Below, in pieces: positions 34,893-43,175 of a stretch of DNA of 64,000 bases. Location: NCBI RefSeq assembly GCF_042684505.1, contig NZ_JBHULT010000012.1, positions 117,492 to 181,491 on the forward strand. The letters are read 5' to 3'. The DNA is from Salinimicrobium flavum (GTDB lineage Bacteria > Bacteroidota > Bacteroidia > Flavobacteriales > Flavobacteriaceae). The notes under the pieces are model-generated. The model was not told the DNA's origin. It saw only the letters and a program-made list of their open reading frames with translations, and did no database searches. The stretch's first letter is position 1; every line of letters starts with the position of its first letter. Both the position numbers and the translations under genes were made by a program.

Positions 34893-35836
34893 GAATGAGA
34901 AATAGCTTCCCCACTATTGGAGAAATAGCAGGTTTCAACTCCCATCTCCTCCAGGTTCTTAAGTACTTCCTTCACCTTTGATTTCCTTCGCCTTGTGGTT
35001 TGCCTTATGTAAACAGCCTTTACGTTCACAGGGAAAACTTTGCATATGCGCTCATACAGATACGGGTCCTGCTGAGAATCATCTCCCATAAGCACATATT
35101 TCAGTTGAGGATAAAAGGAAATGATATCCTTGATCTTAATGAATTTATGATCGTGTCCTCCCCGACCGGTAAACAAAAAATCGGCCAGGCCTGTTTTAAT
35201 CTTTTTCAATTTTATAACGGCCTTGGGCAACTCGTGCATGCGGGCAAACTGTAAAATGAACTGGTATAGGTTCCACTCACTGCTTGAAACATAAAAGAAG
35301 GAGTTGAATTTACCTTCTTCCTCCTGCCCCGCACGGCTCAAAGCCTGATAATGTGGAACAACGTCCCCAAATACTTCCCTGGAATTGATGTTCCTGGTAA
35401 GGATCACATATAATTTTTTAAAAATATTATGGGTGTGGGAGATAAGAAAGGTATCATCAATATCTGAAATGATTCCAAGTTTGCTTTTAAAGGGTTTCAG
35501 GAGTTCTCCCCTGGCCACTATGCCCTTTCCATAAATTTGGCAAGTGACGGTATATTGGTGCCAACCACTATCAAGGTATTCGTTATAAGGAATGGAAAAC
35601 CGGAAATAACCGTCATTCAGAGTTCTGGTTTTTATTTCCAGGTCTTTAAAATGTAAGGTTATTTCAGCATTTTTGATGGGGTTGATCGTAAACATCTTGA
35701 TAACAGATTTTGCGTGATGGTAACCGCGCCTGTCAATCTCATATTTATCGGGCGCCCAGGAACCAAAAACATGTCCAAACACTATCAATTCCTGGTCATT
35801 CACGTAACCCCTGTACAACTTTAGGTCTAACCTCAT
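34871..35836 (-). CDS. App1-family (DUF2183) phosphatase
   Basis: 321 residues. The HAD-like App1 catalytic domain has the DxDxT nucleophile motif in IISDIDDTFL (near residue 145) and the later GRGGHDHK and LMGDDSQQDP blocks (near 225-265). Yeast App1 is a phosphatidate phosphatase; bacterial homologues are assumed to act on lipid or other phosphates. The N-terminal ~130 residues form a beta-rich domain. It is divergent, 64 bases away, from a diacylglycerol-kinase-like gene, so a lipid phosphorylation/dephosphorylation pair is plausible. Confidence 0.82.
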   Translation of the reverse strand: MRLDLKLYRGYVNDQELIVFGHVFGSWAPDKYEIDRRGYHHAKSVIKMFTINPIKNAEITLHFKDLEIKTRTLNDGYFRFSIPYNEYLDSGWHQYTVTCQIYGKGIVARGELLKPFKSKLGIISDIDDTFLISHTHNIFKKLYVILTRNINSREVFGDVVPHYQALSRAGQEEEGKFNSFFYVSSSEWNLYQFILQFARMHELPKAVIKLKKIKTGLADFLFTGRGGHDHKFIKIKDIISFYPQLKYVLMGDDSQQDPYLYERICKVFPVNVKAVYIRQTTRRRKSKVKEVLKNLEEMGVETCYFSNSGEAISHSKKIGIV

Positions 35837-35900
35837 CTTTGCAATTAATTAACTGAGTTTATTTCCAAATTACTTATTTTTAAACATAAGCTAAAGAATA

Positions 35901-36794
35901 ATGGTAAAAAATCAAAGGGTGCTGCTTGTAGTCAACCCTATTTCAGGAGGTAGAGATAAAACCCCAATTATAGAACATATTGAAAAGACCCTGGAAGAAA
36001 GGTCTGCAGACGCCAAAGTTTTTCTTACCTGTGGAAAGGATGATAAACAAAAGCTTACAGGAGTTATTGAAGAGTATCAACCCAACCGGGTCCTGGTGGT
36101 AGGAGGAGATGGCACCATTAAACTCCTGGCAGAGATCCTTCAGGATGAAACGATCCCCATAGGGCTTTATCCTGCAGGATCTGCAAACGGACTGGCAGCA
36201 AACCTTGATCTTCCCACAGAGCTGGAGGAGCTTTCAGAAATAGCCCTGGGAGATCATTTTTTGAGACTCGATACCATCTCCATTAATAACGAACTCTGTG
36301 TCCACATTAGTGACATTGGATTAAACGCGGCTCTTATTAAGAATTATCATGAAGGTAACATCAGGGGAAAACTGGGTTATATCATTCAATCTATTCCAAC
36401 ACTTATAGAGAGTGATTTCCCTTTTCAATTCAGGATCGAAAAAGAAGGCAAGGTTATGCACCGTAATGCTGTTCTATTAGCAATTGCCAACGCACGAAAA
36501 TATGGGACAGGATCAACTATCAACCCAAAAGGAAGATATGATGACGGGCTGTTTGAGATCCTGGTGTTTAAGGAATTCAACATTCCCGAGATCCTTAAGA
36601 CCTTCAGGGAAAAAGTTGAACTAAGCCCCGATTTTGTGGAGATCTTCTCTGCTTCCGAAGTACACATCGAATGCCCGCGAAATGTTCCCTTTCAAATTGA
36701 CGGAGAATACAGAGGCGAAATTAAAAAGGTACATGCGGTAATATCCCCGGTTAAGATCAAAATTGCCGTTCCCGAAAAAAAGGCCACCTATTAG
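35901..36794 (+). CDS. Diacylglycerol kinase-family lipid kinase (YegS/DgkB-like)
   Basis: 297 residues. The ATP-site and catalytic blocks VNPISGG (near residue 12), VVGGDGTIKLLAE (near 61) and YPAGSANGLA (near 93) are clear, with the C-terminal beta domain FQIDGEYRGE (near 270). It phosphorylates a lipid head group at the membrane surface. The neighbouring App1-type phosphatase could reverse the reaction. The lipid substrate (diacylglycerol, sphingoid base or other) cannot be told from sequence. Confidence 0.88.
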   Translation: MVKNQRVLLVVNPISGGRDKTPIIEHIEKTLEERSADAKVFLTCGKDDKQKLTGVIEEYQPNRVLVVGGDGTIKLLAEILQDETIPIGLYPAGSANGLAANLDLPTELEELSEIALGDHFLRLDTISINNELCVHISDIGLNAALIKNYHEGNIRGKLGYIIQSIPTLIESDFPFQFRIEKEGKVMHRNAVLLAIANARKYGTGSTINPKGRYDDGLFEILVFKEFNIPEILKTFREKVELSPDFVEIFSASEVHIECPRNVPFQIDGEYRGEIKKVHAVISPVKIKIAVPEKKATY

Positions 36795-36942
36795 GTTAAA
36801 CTTCTAATATAACCTCAATACACCCCTCCTTTTAATGCTTAATTAACAATACTTTAGGGTAGACTTAATTAAAAAGGCTGGTGAAAACTGTAATTTAGGG
36901 AGACATATAATCTAACTAAATACTAATCAAAAAATTTGAATT

Positions 36943-37596
36943 ATGGCAGAAATAAAGATTGAGAAAAAGAAACCCATTTGGCCCTGGATCATCCTGGTTC
37001 TTGTCATTCTGGCGATCCTGTACTTTTTAGTATTCGCTAACGATGATGACAATGTTGACGATATGGATGACATGGATACAGAACAGGTTGAAGAAGGAAC
37101 TGTATGGGATGATGAAGACACCACATCCTGGGATAACGAAACAGATACCGACTCCTGGGAAACAGATACCTTATCTGCAACCGGCCAAGGTGTGGCTGGA
37201 TATCTTACTTATATATCTAACCAAAACAGAATGGGGGTTGACCATCAATACACCAATAATGCTCTAATAGAGCTTATGAATGCTGTACAGGCAAAGGCCG
37301 ATGAGATCAATTATGATATTACTGCCGACATGGAACCCATAAAGCAGGATGCACAAAAGATACAGAATGATCCAACTGCCACCAACCATGCCAACACTAT
37401 TAAGAGTGCAGGGACCAAACTTGCCAATGTTCTTCAAAAGATACAAAAGCAACAATATCCTAATGCTGCACAGGATGTGGAAGAAATGAAAACTGCAGCC
37501 AATAATATTGACGGTTCTGTACTAACCCTGCAGCAAAAGGACCAGATCAATAAGTTCTTTAATGAAGCAGCAGATGTTTTAAGAAAAATGAGCTAA
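36943..37596 (+). CDS. Membrane-anchored acidic protein with helical domain, unknown function
   Basis: 217 residues. A lysine-rich N-terminus (EIKIEKKKPIWP) leads to one membrane helix (about 13-31). A very acidic, Asp/Thr/Trp-rich linker follows (about 33-75) and then a helical C-terminal domain (about 80-217). The helical part suggests a small bundle, but no family is recognised. It is followed after 16 bases by a PRC-barrel gene, so the two are probably one unit. Placement among stress proteins suggests an envelope stress role; this is inference. Confidence 0.72.
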   Translation: MAEIKIEKKKPIWPWIILVLVILAILYFLVFANDDDNVDDMDDMDTEQVEEGTVWDDEDTTSWDNETDTDSWETDTLSATGQGVAGYLTYISNQNRMGVDHQYTNNALIELMNAVQAKADEINYDITADMEPIKQDAQKIQNDPTATNHANTIKSAGTKLANVLQKIQKQQYPNAAQDVEEMKTAANNIDGSVLTLQQKDQINKFFNEAADVLRKMS

Positions 37597-37612
37597 TCCT
37601 AAAAACAAAATT

Positions 37613-38299
37613 ATGAAAGAGAAGAAAAAGCATTTATATTATCTCAACGAATTATCTGATTATAAAGTTGATAGTGATGACCCGGATGTAAGGGGTTGGA
37701 AAGTCAAAGATGTAGATAACCGTACCATTGGTCACGTTGATAATTTACTGGTAAGTCCTGAGCGAAAAAGAGTGGTTTATCTTGATGTTGAAGTAGAAAA
37801 ATCTATTATTGACGCGAATCATGACCCCTATGGAAAGCCGGCTTCAGGAGACATCCATGAATTCATCAATAAAGAAGGGGAGAACCATCTCATTATCCCC
37901 ATTGGACTTGCCCGGTTAAACCTGGACGATAAATATGTTTATACAGACCGTATCAATCACCAGACGTTTGCTGAAACCAAAAGAATGGAAAAAGGTTATA
38001 ATATAGACAGGGATTACGAAGTGGTCGTCCTGGAATCCTATAACAGGGATATTGATGAAGATCGCAAAAGAGACCGCGGAACCCGGGAACTTGAAGATGT
38101 TGATAACCCTAAACGTATGATCGACGAAGATGAGAGACGTCGGGGTCTTAACGTCCGTGATGAAGACGAAATTGAATCGGTTCGTGGTGAAGACAGAGGA
38201 ACTTATGATGAACGAAGAGACCGTGGAAGAATCCCCGATGATGATTCCTTCTATGATCGTGGTGAATTTGATCGTGACAAATACCGCAGCAACAGGTAA
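37613..38299 (+). CDS. PRC-barrel domain protein with charged repeat tail
   Basis: 228 residues. The N-terminal ~125 residues are a PRC-barrel (DVRGWKVKDVDNRTIGHVDN near residue 24, then VVYLDVEVEKS near 58). This small beta-barrel is found in photosynthetic reaction centre H subunits, RimM and many stress-linked proteins. The C-terminal ~75 residues are low-complexity Asp/Arg/Glu. No membrane segment is seen, so it is probably a cytoplasmic adaptor or binding protein. It is likely cotranscribed with the preceding membrane-anchored gene and ends in a terminator. Confidence 0.85.
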   Translation: MKEKKKHLYYLNELSDYKVDSDDPDVRGWKVKDVDNRTIGHVDNLLVSPERKRVVYLDVEVEKSIIDANHDPYGKPASGDIHEFINKEGENHLIIPIGLARLNLDDKYVYTDRINHQTFAETKRMEKGYNIDRDYEVVVLESYNRDIDEDRKRDRGTRELEDVDNPKRMIDEDERRRGLNVRDEDEIESVRGEDRGTYDERRDRGRIPDDDSFYDRGEFDRDKYRSNR

Positions 38300-38322
38300 G
38301 GTCTTCATGAAAAAGAAAAATG

Positions 38323-38351
38323 AAAGGGAAACCCGTGGGTTTCCCTTTTTT
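38323..38351 (+). terminator. Terminator after PRC-barrel gene
   Basis: Stem AAAGGGAAAC / GTTTCCCTTT with a 6-base loop and a T run. It overlaps a possible upstream ATG (38320) of the next frame, which argues against that start. Confidence 0.88.
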
Positions 38352-38373
38352 ACACTTAAAAAATCCATTTAAT

Positions 38374-39588
38374 ATGAATTATTCAAAAGTTTCCTTTTCA
38401 AATCGCGATGGGGATAAACTTTCAGGTCACCTGGAATTACCCCTTAATCAGGAGCCTCACACTTTCGTGTTGTTCGCCCATTGTTTCACCTGCAATAAGA
38501 ACTTCTTTGCGGTAAGAAACATAGCCCAGGCCTTATCGGCCAGTGGTTTTGGGGTTTTAAGGTTCGACTTCACAGGTCTGGGTGAAAGTGAAGGGGATTT
38601 TGCAGACACCAATTTTTCAGGGAATGTGGAAGACCTAATAGCAGCTGCACAATTTCTCGAAAAGGAACATAAAGCTCCTGCACTTTTAATTGGTCATTCC
38701 CTGGGAGGTGCAGCAGTAATTTTTGCTGCCGGCCAGCTGCCATCGGTGAAAGCGATTGCAACGATTGGTGCACCGTCTACTACAAGCCATGTTACCCACA
38801 TCCTTAAGTCTGAGATTTCAGAAATTAAAGAAAAGGGGTTTGCCACAGTTAATGTAGGAGGAAGGGACTTTACGATCAAAGAGCAATTTCTGAACGACCT
38901 GCAAAATAAGGATCTGAAACAACTCGTACAGGAGGTTAAAAAAGCGCTCCTAATTCTTCATTCCCCCCAAGATGCGGTGGTTGAGATAAATAATGCTGAA
39001 GAGTTATATGTAGCCGCAAGACATCCAAAAAGCTTCGTCTCATTAGATGGGGCAGATCATTTACTTACTAACATCGAAGATTCAACCTACGCCGGAAAGG
39101 TGATCGCAGCCTGGGCCTCAAAATTCCTTGAAATTCCTGTTAGAGAAGACCTGGATACAGAACATCAGGTAGTAGGTAACCTGGGAGAAATTGGTTTTAC
39201 TACACAGTTAAGAGCGGGAAGGCATTATTTTGTCTCTGATGAACCTGAAAGTGTAGGAGGTAATAATTTTGGGCCAACTCCTTATGATTTCCTTTCCGCA
39301 GCTCTTGCGGCCTGTACTTCCATGACCATACAAATGTACGTGCGACGTAAAAAATGGCCTCTCAAAAATGTGGAAACCCACGTCACCCACAGTAAAACCC
39401 ATGCTGAAGACTGTGAAAAATGTGAAAGAAACACCTCAAAGATCGACACTTTTGAAAGAGAAATTATCCTGGATGGAAATCTTGATGACCAGCAACAACA
39501 AAAAGTCCTGGAAATTGCAGATAAATGTCCTGTTCACAGAACACTACATAACAAAATAGAAATCCACACCAGGCTAACTAAAACATAG
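38374..39588 (+). CDS. Alpha/beta hydrolase-OsmC fusion protein
   Basis: 404 residues from ATG 38374; an upstream in-frame ATG (38320) lies in a terminator and is rejected. The N-terminal ~255 residues are an alpha/beta hydrolase with nucleophile elbow GHSLGG (near 108) and a late histidine in DGADHLL (near 227). The C-terminal ~140 residues are an OsmC domain with its two redox cysteines in LAACTSM (near 312) and DKCPVH (near 389). OsmC proteins reduce organic peroxides. The fusion suggests coupled hydrolysis and peroxide detoxification of one substrate, possibly a peroxidised lipid or ester. Confidence 0.9.
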   Translation: MNYSKVSFSNRDGDKLSGHLELPLNQEPHTFVLFAHCFTCNKNFFAVRNIAQALSASGFGVLRFDFTGLGESEGDFADTNFSGNVEDLIAAAQFLEKEHKAPALLIGHSLGGAAVIFAAGQLPSVKAIATIGAPSTTSHVTHILKSEISEIKEKGFATVNVGGRDFTIKEQFLNDLQNKDLKQLVQEVKKALLILHSPQDAVVEINNAEELYVAARHPKSFVSLDGADHLLTNIEDSTYAGKVIAAWASKFLEIPVREDLDTEHQVVGNLGEIGFTTQLRAGRHYFVSDEPESVGGNNFGPTPYDFLSAALAACTSMTIQMYVRRKKWPLKNVETHVTHSKTHAEDCEKCERNTSKIDTFEREIILDGNLDDQQQQKVLEIADKCPVHRTLHNKIEIHTRLTKT

Positions 39589-39622
39589 TTTCCAATGGAT
39601 TTGTTAAGCAAAACTTAATTTC

Positions 39623-39653
39623 TTGGCTACCCTCCCCATTCTGGCTAATTTAG
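39623..39653 (+). promoter_or_regulatory. Candidate promoter of the superoxide dismutase gene
   Basis: TTG (39623-39625), a 20-base spacer and TAATTTAG (39646-39653), a variant of the -7 box, 28 bases before the ATG. Similar boxes (TATATTAG at 33054, TAATTTAG at 36891) precede the YtxH gene and the membrane-anchored gene, so a shared stress sigma factor is possible but unproven. Confidence 0.35.
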
Positions 39654-39681
39654 ACCTCTATAACTAATTAACATATTTACT

Positions 39682-40281
39682 ATGAAACGCATTACATTAT
39701 CTTTAATATTCTCTGCCGCCGTGTTCTTTACAGGCTGTAAAAATGAAAAATCTACGGCTGATGACCGGGTAGAAGAGCAAACTGAAATTACTCAGGAAAC
39801 AACTGAGCAAGAGGGGGATACCACCCAAATGAAAGAAATCACTGTAACAATGGAACCTAAGAGTGACAGCCAACTCGCCGGAACTGTGACCTTTACCCAG
39901 GAAAAGGGACAAGTTACCATGACTGCTGAATTTACCGGACTAAAAGAAGGCATGCATGCCATCCATTTACATGAAAAAGCAGATTGTTCTGCTGCTGACG
40001 GAACTTCTGCAGGAGGTCACTGGAACCCAACTTTTGAGGATCATGGGGAATGGGGTAGTGAAAAAGGTTACCACCGTGGTGATATTGGGAATTTTGATGT
40101 TAACGCCGAAGGAAAGGGAAGTATCACTTTCACTACTGATAAATGGTGTATTGGCTGTGAAGACGACACCATGAACATAATTGATAAATCTGTTATCGTT
40201 CATGACGGGGTTGATGATTTCATCTCTCAACCGTCAGGAAATGCAGGGACAAGAATTGGCTGTGGTGTGATCAAAGAGTAA
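39682..40281 (+). CDS. Cu/Zn superoxide dismutase, lipoprotein
   Basis: 199 residues. The lipoprotein signal AVFFTGCKNEK and an acidic Thr/Glu linker precede the SOD domain (about 50-199). Metal ligands are visible: HLHEKADC (copper pair), GGHWNP (bridging histidine), the zinc histidines and aspartate through EDHG and YHRGD, and IVHDG (last copper ligand). The structural disulphide pair (KADC and RIGCG) is present. An extra CxxC (KWCIGCED) sits in a loop, not part of the standard set. It acts outside the inner membrane against superoxide. Monocistronic, with its own terminator. Confidence 0.92.
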   Translation: MKRITLSLIFSAAVFFTGCKNEKSTADDRVEEQTEITQETTEQEGDTTQMKEITVTMEPKSDSQLAGTVTFTQEKGQVTMTAEFTGLKEGMHAIHLHEKADCSAADGTSAGGHWNPTFEDHGEWGSEKGYHRGDIGNFDVNAEGKGSITFTTDKWCIGCEDDTMNIIDKSVIVHDGVDDFISQPSGNAGTRIGCGVIKE

Positions 40282-40300
40282 TCTATCCAGCATATTAACA

Positions 40301-40327
40301 AAAAAGCGGCCCTAGGCCGCTTTTTTT
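40301..40327 (+). terminator. Terminator after superoxide dismutase
   Basis: Stem AAAAAGCGGCC / GGCCGCTTTTT with a 3-base loop and a further T run. Confidence 0.9.
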
Positions 40328-40421
40328 ATTGCAGGTTTAAATCTTTTTACACGAACCTTAACATCGTAAGGGACTTAAAACGTTTATATTATTTCTAATC
40401 ATAACACTAAAAAATAAGAAA

Positions 40422-41186
40422 ATGAAAAATTTGAATTATTGGAGTCTAATTTTGGTCATTTCTTTTTTAATGGGAGCTTGTGGTGAAGCTGAAGAAAGAA
40501 ATGAGACAAATGAAAGGGTAGAAGAAAGAGAAATGGCACAACAGACCGATCAACGGGATGCCGATATATCTTTGACAGAAGAAAGACGAAATGCCCTGAC
40601 TCCAGATGATGTGGTTAAAGAATTCCAGCAGGGTAACCAGAACTTCATTAAAGACAGTCTCACTCCAAGGAATCGTCAAAGAAGAATACAGGAAACCGGT
40701 TCCGCGCAATATCCAAAAGGAATGATTTTATCATGTATTGACAGCAGGGTACCTGTGGAAGAAATATTTGATCAGGGACTTGGTGACATTTTCGTGGGAA
40801 GAATAGCAGGAAATTTCGCAGATGAAGAAATGCTGGGTAGTATGGAGTTCGCAACTAAAGTGGCTGGATCAAAAGTTATTGTGGTATTGGGTCATGAAAA
40901 CTGCGGTGCGGTTAAATCTGCTATTGACGAAGTTGAATTGGGTAACATCACTGCCATGCTCAAACATATCAAGCCGGCAGTTAAAATGACCGATAATTAT
41001 CCTGAAGAGCAGAGAAGCATTAAAAATGTTGAATATGTGAACGAGGTGGTAAAAAATAATGTTATTTACACCGTTGACGAAATCAGGAAAAACAGTTCCA
41101 TCATTGCTGAAATGGAGGAAAATGGGGAAATTAAGATCCTTGGGGCTGTTTATGATGTAAATACGGGTACGGTAGAATTCCTTTAA
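40422..41186 (+). CDS. Beta-class carbonic anhydrase, lipoprotein
   Basis: 254 residues. The signal ISFLMGACGEAE marks a lipoprotein, followed by a charged linker of about 45 residues. The beta-carbonic anhydrase core carries the zinc cysteine and dyad aspartate/arginine in SCIDSRVP (near residue 105) and the zinc histidine and cysteine in GHENCGA (near 158). All ligands are present. Export of a beta-type enzyme to the envelope suggests periplasmic CO2/bicarbonate conversion. Monocistronic with a terminator. Confidence 0.92.
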   Translation: MKNLNYWSLILVISFLMGACGEAEERNETNERVEEREMAQQTDQRDADISLTEERRNALTPDDVVKEFQQGNQNFIKDSLTPRNRQRRIQETGSAQYPKGMILSCIDSRVPVEEIFDQGLGDIFVGRIAGNFADEEMLGSMEFATKVAGSKVIVVLGHENCGAVKSAIDEVELGNITAMLKHIKPAVKMTDNYPEEQRSIKNVEYVNEVVKNNVIYTVDEIRKNSSIIAEMEENGEIKILGAVYDVNTGTVEFL

Positions 41187-41209
41187 AGAATCGTAATTCA
41201 GAAAAATTC

Positions 41210-41247
41210 AAACCTGCTTGAAATTGAAATTTTGAGCAGGTTTTTTT
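41210..41247 (+). terminator. Terminator after carbonic anhydrase
   Basis: Stem AAACCTGCT / AGCAGGTTT, a 16-base loop, then seven T. It ends at the stop of the convergent dehydrogenase gene. Confidence 0.78.
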
Positions 41248-42556
41248 AGACCTTTTTTTGATCCACTTCAAGGTTCTTCCTATTGCTTTTGAAAGGCCGT
41301 ATAATTAGTCTGGAAGCCTTATCATAATTCACGTAATTGTAGACCCAGTTAAAGAAGGTCACCAGCCGGTTTCGGAATCCTACCAGAAAATAAAGATGTA
41401 TAAACATCCATATGAACCAGGCGAAAAACCCACCAAATCTAAGTTTCCCAAGGTCTACTACTGCCTTGTTACGTCCTACAGTCGCCATGGTTCCTTTGTC
41501 GTAGTATTCAAACGGTACCAGAGGCTCTTTTCTTAAAAGTCGCTTCAGGTTCTTCGCTAGATGCTTCCCTTGTTGTATGGCTGGTTGTGCCACCATGGGA
41601 TGGCCCTTAGGATATTTATCACTTCTCATTAAAGCAATATCTCCTATTGCAAAGATATTTTCATATCCTAGTACCTGGTTAAAGACATTTACTTCATAAC
41701 GTCCCGCCCTTTCTACCAGGGCAGAAGCATCAAGTCCTTCGACCGGTGCTCCCGCTACCCCTGCAGCCCATATGAAAGTAGCAGTATCAAAGTTCAGCCC
41801 CTCCTTATTAGTAATTACAGTTTTCCCATCATATCCTTGTACCATAGTATTCAGGTGGATCTCTACTCCCAGTTCTTTTAAAAATCTGGCAGCTTCACGG
41901 GATGCTTTTTCACTCATAGGTGGGAGTACGCGGTCAAGTCCTTCGATCAAGTGTATCTTAATTTCGGCCGAATCAAGATCCCTGAAATCTCTGGAAACAA
42001 TATGGTTCCTCACCTCTGCTATGGCTCCGCAGAGCTCTACGCCTGTTGGCCCCGCTCCTGCCACTACGAAGGTGAGAAGGGACCGTCTTTTTTCCGGATC
42101 TTCAGTTATTACCGCCTGCTCCAGGTTTTCCAGGATAAGACTGCGAATGTTGAGAGCCTGTGGAATTGTTTTCATCCACATAGCATGTTCCTCAATACTT
42201 TCATTTCCGAAGAAATTGGTTTTGCTTCCTGTAGCGATCACCAGATAATCATAGGCAAGGGTCCCGATTGAAGACTCTACCCGGTTCTCTTCGGGAACTA
42301 TTTTCTGAACCTCAGTCAACCTGAAATATCCTTCCTTGCTGTGTCTGGTAATCTTTCTTAAGGGATATGCAATGGAGTCAGGTTCGAGACCTGATGTGGA
42401 TACCTGATACAGTAAAGGCTGAAAAGTATGGTAATTATGGCGGTCCAGCAGTATTACCTGAAGTTTTTCCTTAAGTAAATGTTTAGCTAATGAAATACCA
42501 CCAAAACCACCACCAATGATCACCACCCGGGGATTTTTAGAATCAGGAATATTCAT
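41246..42556 (-). CDS. Type II NADH dehydrogenase (NAD/FAD oxidoreductase)
   Basis: 436 residues from ATG 42556. An in-frame ATG at 42592 is rejected because a -7 box (42575-42582) lies between the two. The FAD-binding loop VVIIGGGFGGISLAKHL is at the N-terminus, the second dinucleotide loop VVAGAGPTGVELCGA near residue 165, and the FAD motif FAIGDIALM near 310. A C-terminal amphipathic/hydrophobic stretch (near 375-410) anchors it to the inner membrane. It transfers electrons from NADH to quinone without pumping protons. Divergent from an ECF sigma gene. Confidence 0.92.
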   Translation of the reverse strand: MNIPDSKNPRVVIIGGGFGGISLAKHLLKEKLQVILLDRHNYHTFQPLLYQVSTSGLEPDSIAYPLRKITRHSKEGYFRLTEVQKIVPEENRVESSIGTLAYDYLVIATGSKTNFFGNESIEEHAMWMKTIPQALNIRSLILENLEQAVITEDPEKRRSLLTFVVAGAGPTGVELCGAIAEVRNHIVSRDFRDLDSAEIKIHLIEGLDRVLPPMSEKASREAARFLKELGVEIHLNTMVQGYDGKTVITNKEGLNFDTATFIWAAGVAGAPVEGLDASALVERAGRYEVNVFNQVLGYENIFAIGDIALMRSDKYPKGHPMVAQPAIQQGKHLAKNLKRLLRKEPLVPFEYYDKGTMATVGRNKAVVDLGKLRFGGFFAWFIWMFIHLYFLVGFRNRLVTFFNWVYNYVNYDKASRLIIRPFKSNRKNLEVDQKKV

Positions 42557-42574
42557 AAAATTGCGTGCTTTCCT

Positions 42575-42582
42575 CAAAGTTA
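42575..42582 (-). promoter_or_regulatory. -7 promoter box (TAACTTTG) for NADH dehydrogenase
   Basis: Exact TAnnTTTG on the minus strand, 18 bases before ATG 42556; it fixes the shorter start. Confidence 0.6.
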
Positions 42583-42675
42583 TAGTTTTCACCTCAAATA
42601 GGCGAAAAATAAAAAACTTTTAGTCTTTTGTAACTTGCTGACGAAAAGGACTACTTATAGGAGCTAACCATCATT

Positions 42676-43170
42676 GTGAAAGAAAAACTCGAACATGAAT
42701 TTGTGACCAACCTGGAAAAGAACCAGAACATTGTGCATAAGATATGCCGTATGTACACAAATGACCAGGATTCACATAATGATCTTTTCCAGGAAATAAC
42801 CATCCAATTGTGGAAGGCATTTCCAAAATTCAGGGGGGATTCCAAATTCAGTACCTGGATGTACAGGGTAGCCCTTAATACCGCGATCACTTTATACCGC
42901 AAATCAAAAAAGGACATCAGGACCCAGGACTTTGATGATGTAAGTTTCAGGATCAAAGCTCATGAATATGATGACCAGACAGAGCAACAGCTTAATTTGA
43001 TGTACAAGGCTGTGCGGGAATTGAATGACATCGACAAAGCACTGGTCTTTTTGTACCTGGAAGACCAGTCTTATAAAGAAATATCTGATACGCTGGGGAT
43101 CACAGAAGTGAATGCCCGTGTTAAGATGAACAGGATCAAAAAAGCCCTGCGAAATATTTTAAATCCGTAA
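42676..43170 (+). CDS. ECF-type RNA polymerase sigma factor
   Basis: 164 residues from a GTG start. Region 2 is visible in QDSHNDLFQEITIQLWKAFP (near residue 30) and FSTWMYRVALNTAI (near 57), and the region 4 helix-turn-helix in QSYKEISDTLGITEVNARVK (near 135). It is followed after 5 bases by a four-helix membrane protein, the usual place for its regulator. It is not closely similar to the first sigma factor in the window (3642). Confidence 0.9.
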   Translation: MKEKLEHEFVTNLEKNQNIVHKICRMYTNDQDSHNDLFQEITIQLWKAFPKFRGDSKFSTWMYRVALNTAITLYRKSKKDIRTQDFDDVSFRIKAHEYDDQTEQQLNLMYKAVRELNDIDKALVFLYLEDQSYKEISDTLGITEVNARVKMNRIKKALRNILNP

Positions 43171-43175
43171 TAAGG

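Noticed and set aside
38320..38373. Longer start for the hydrolase-OsmC fusion
   Set aside because: The extra codons lie in the terminator hairpin of the preceding gene, and the natural N-terminus begins at 38374.
42557..42592. Longer start for the NADH dehydrogenase
   Set aside because: The -7 box TAACTTTG lies inside it, so the ATG at 42592 would be upstream of transcription.
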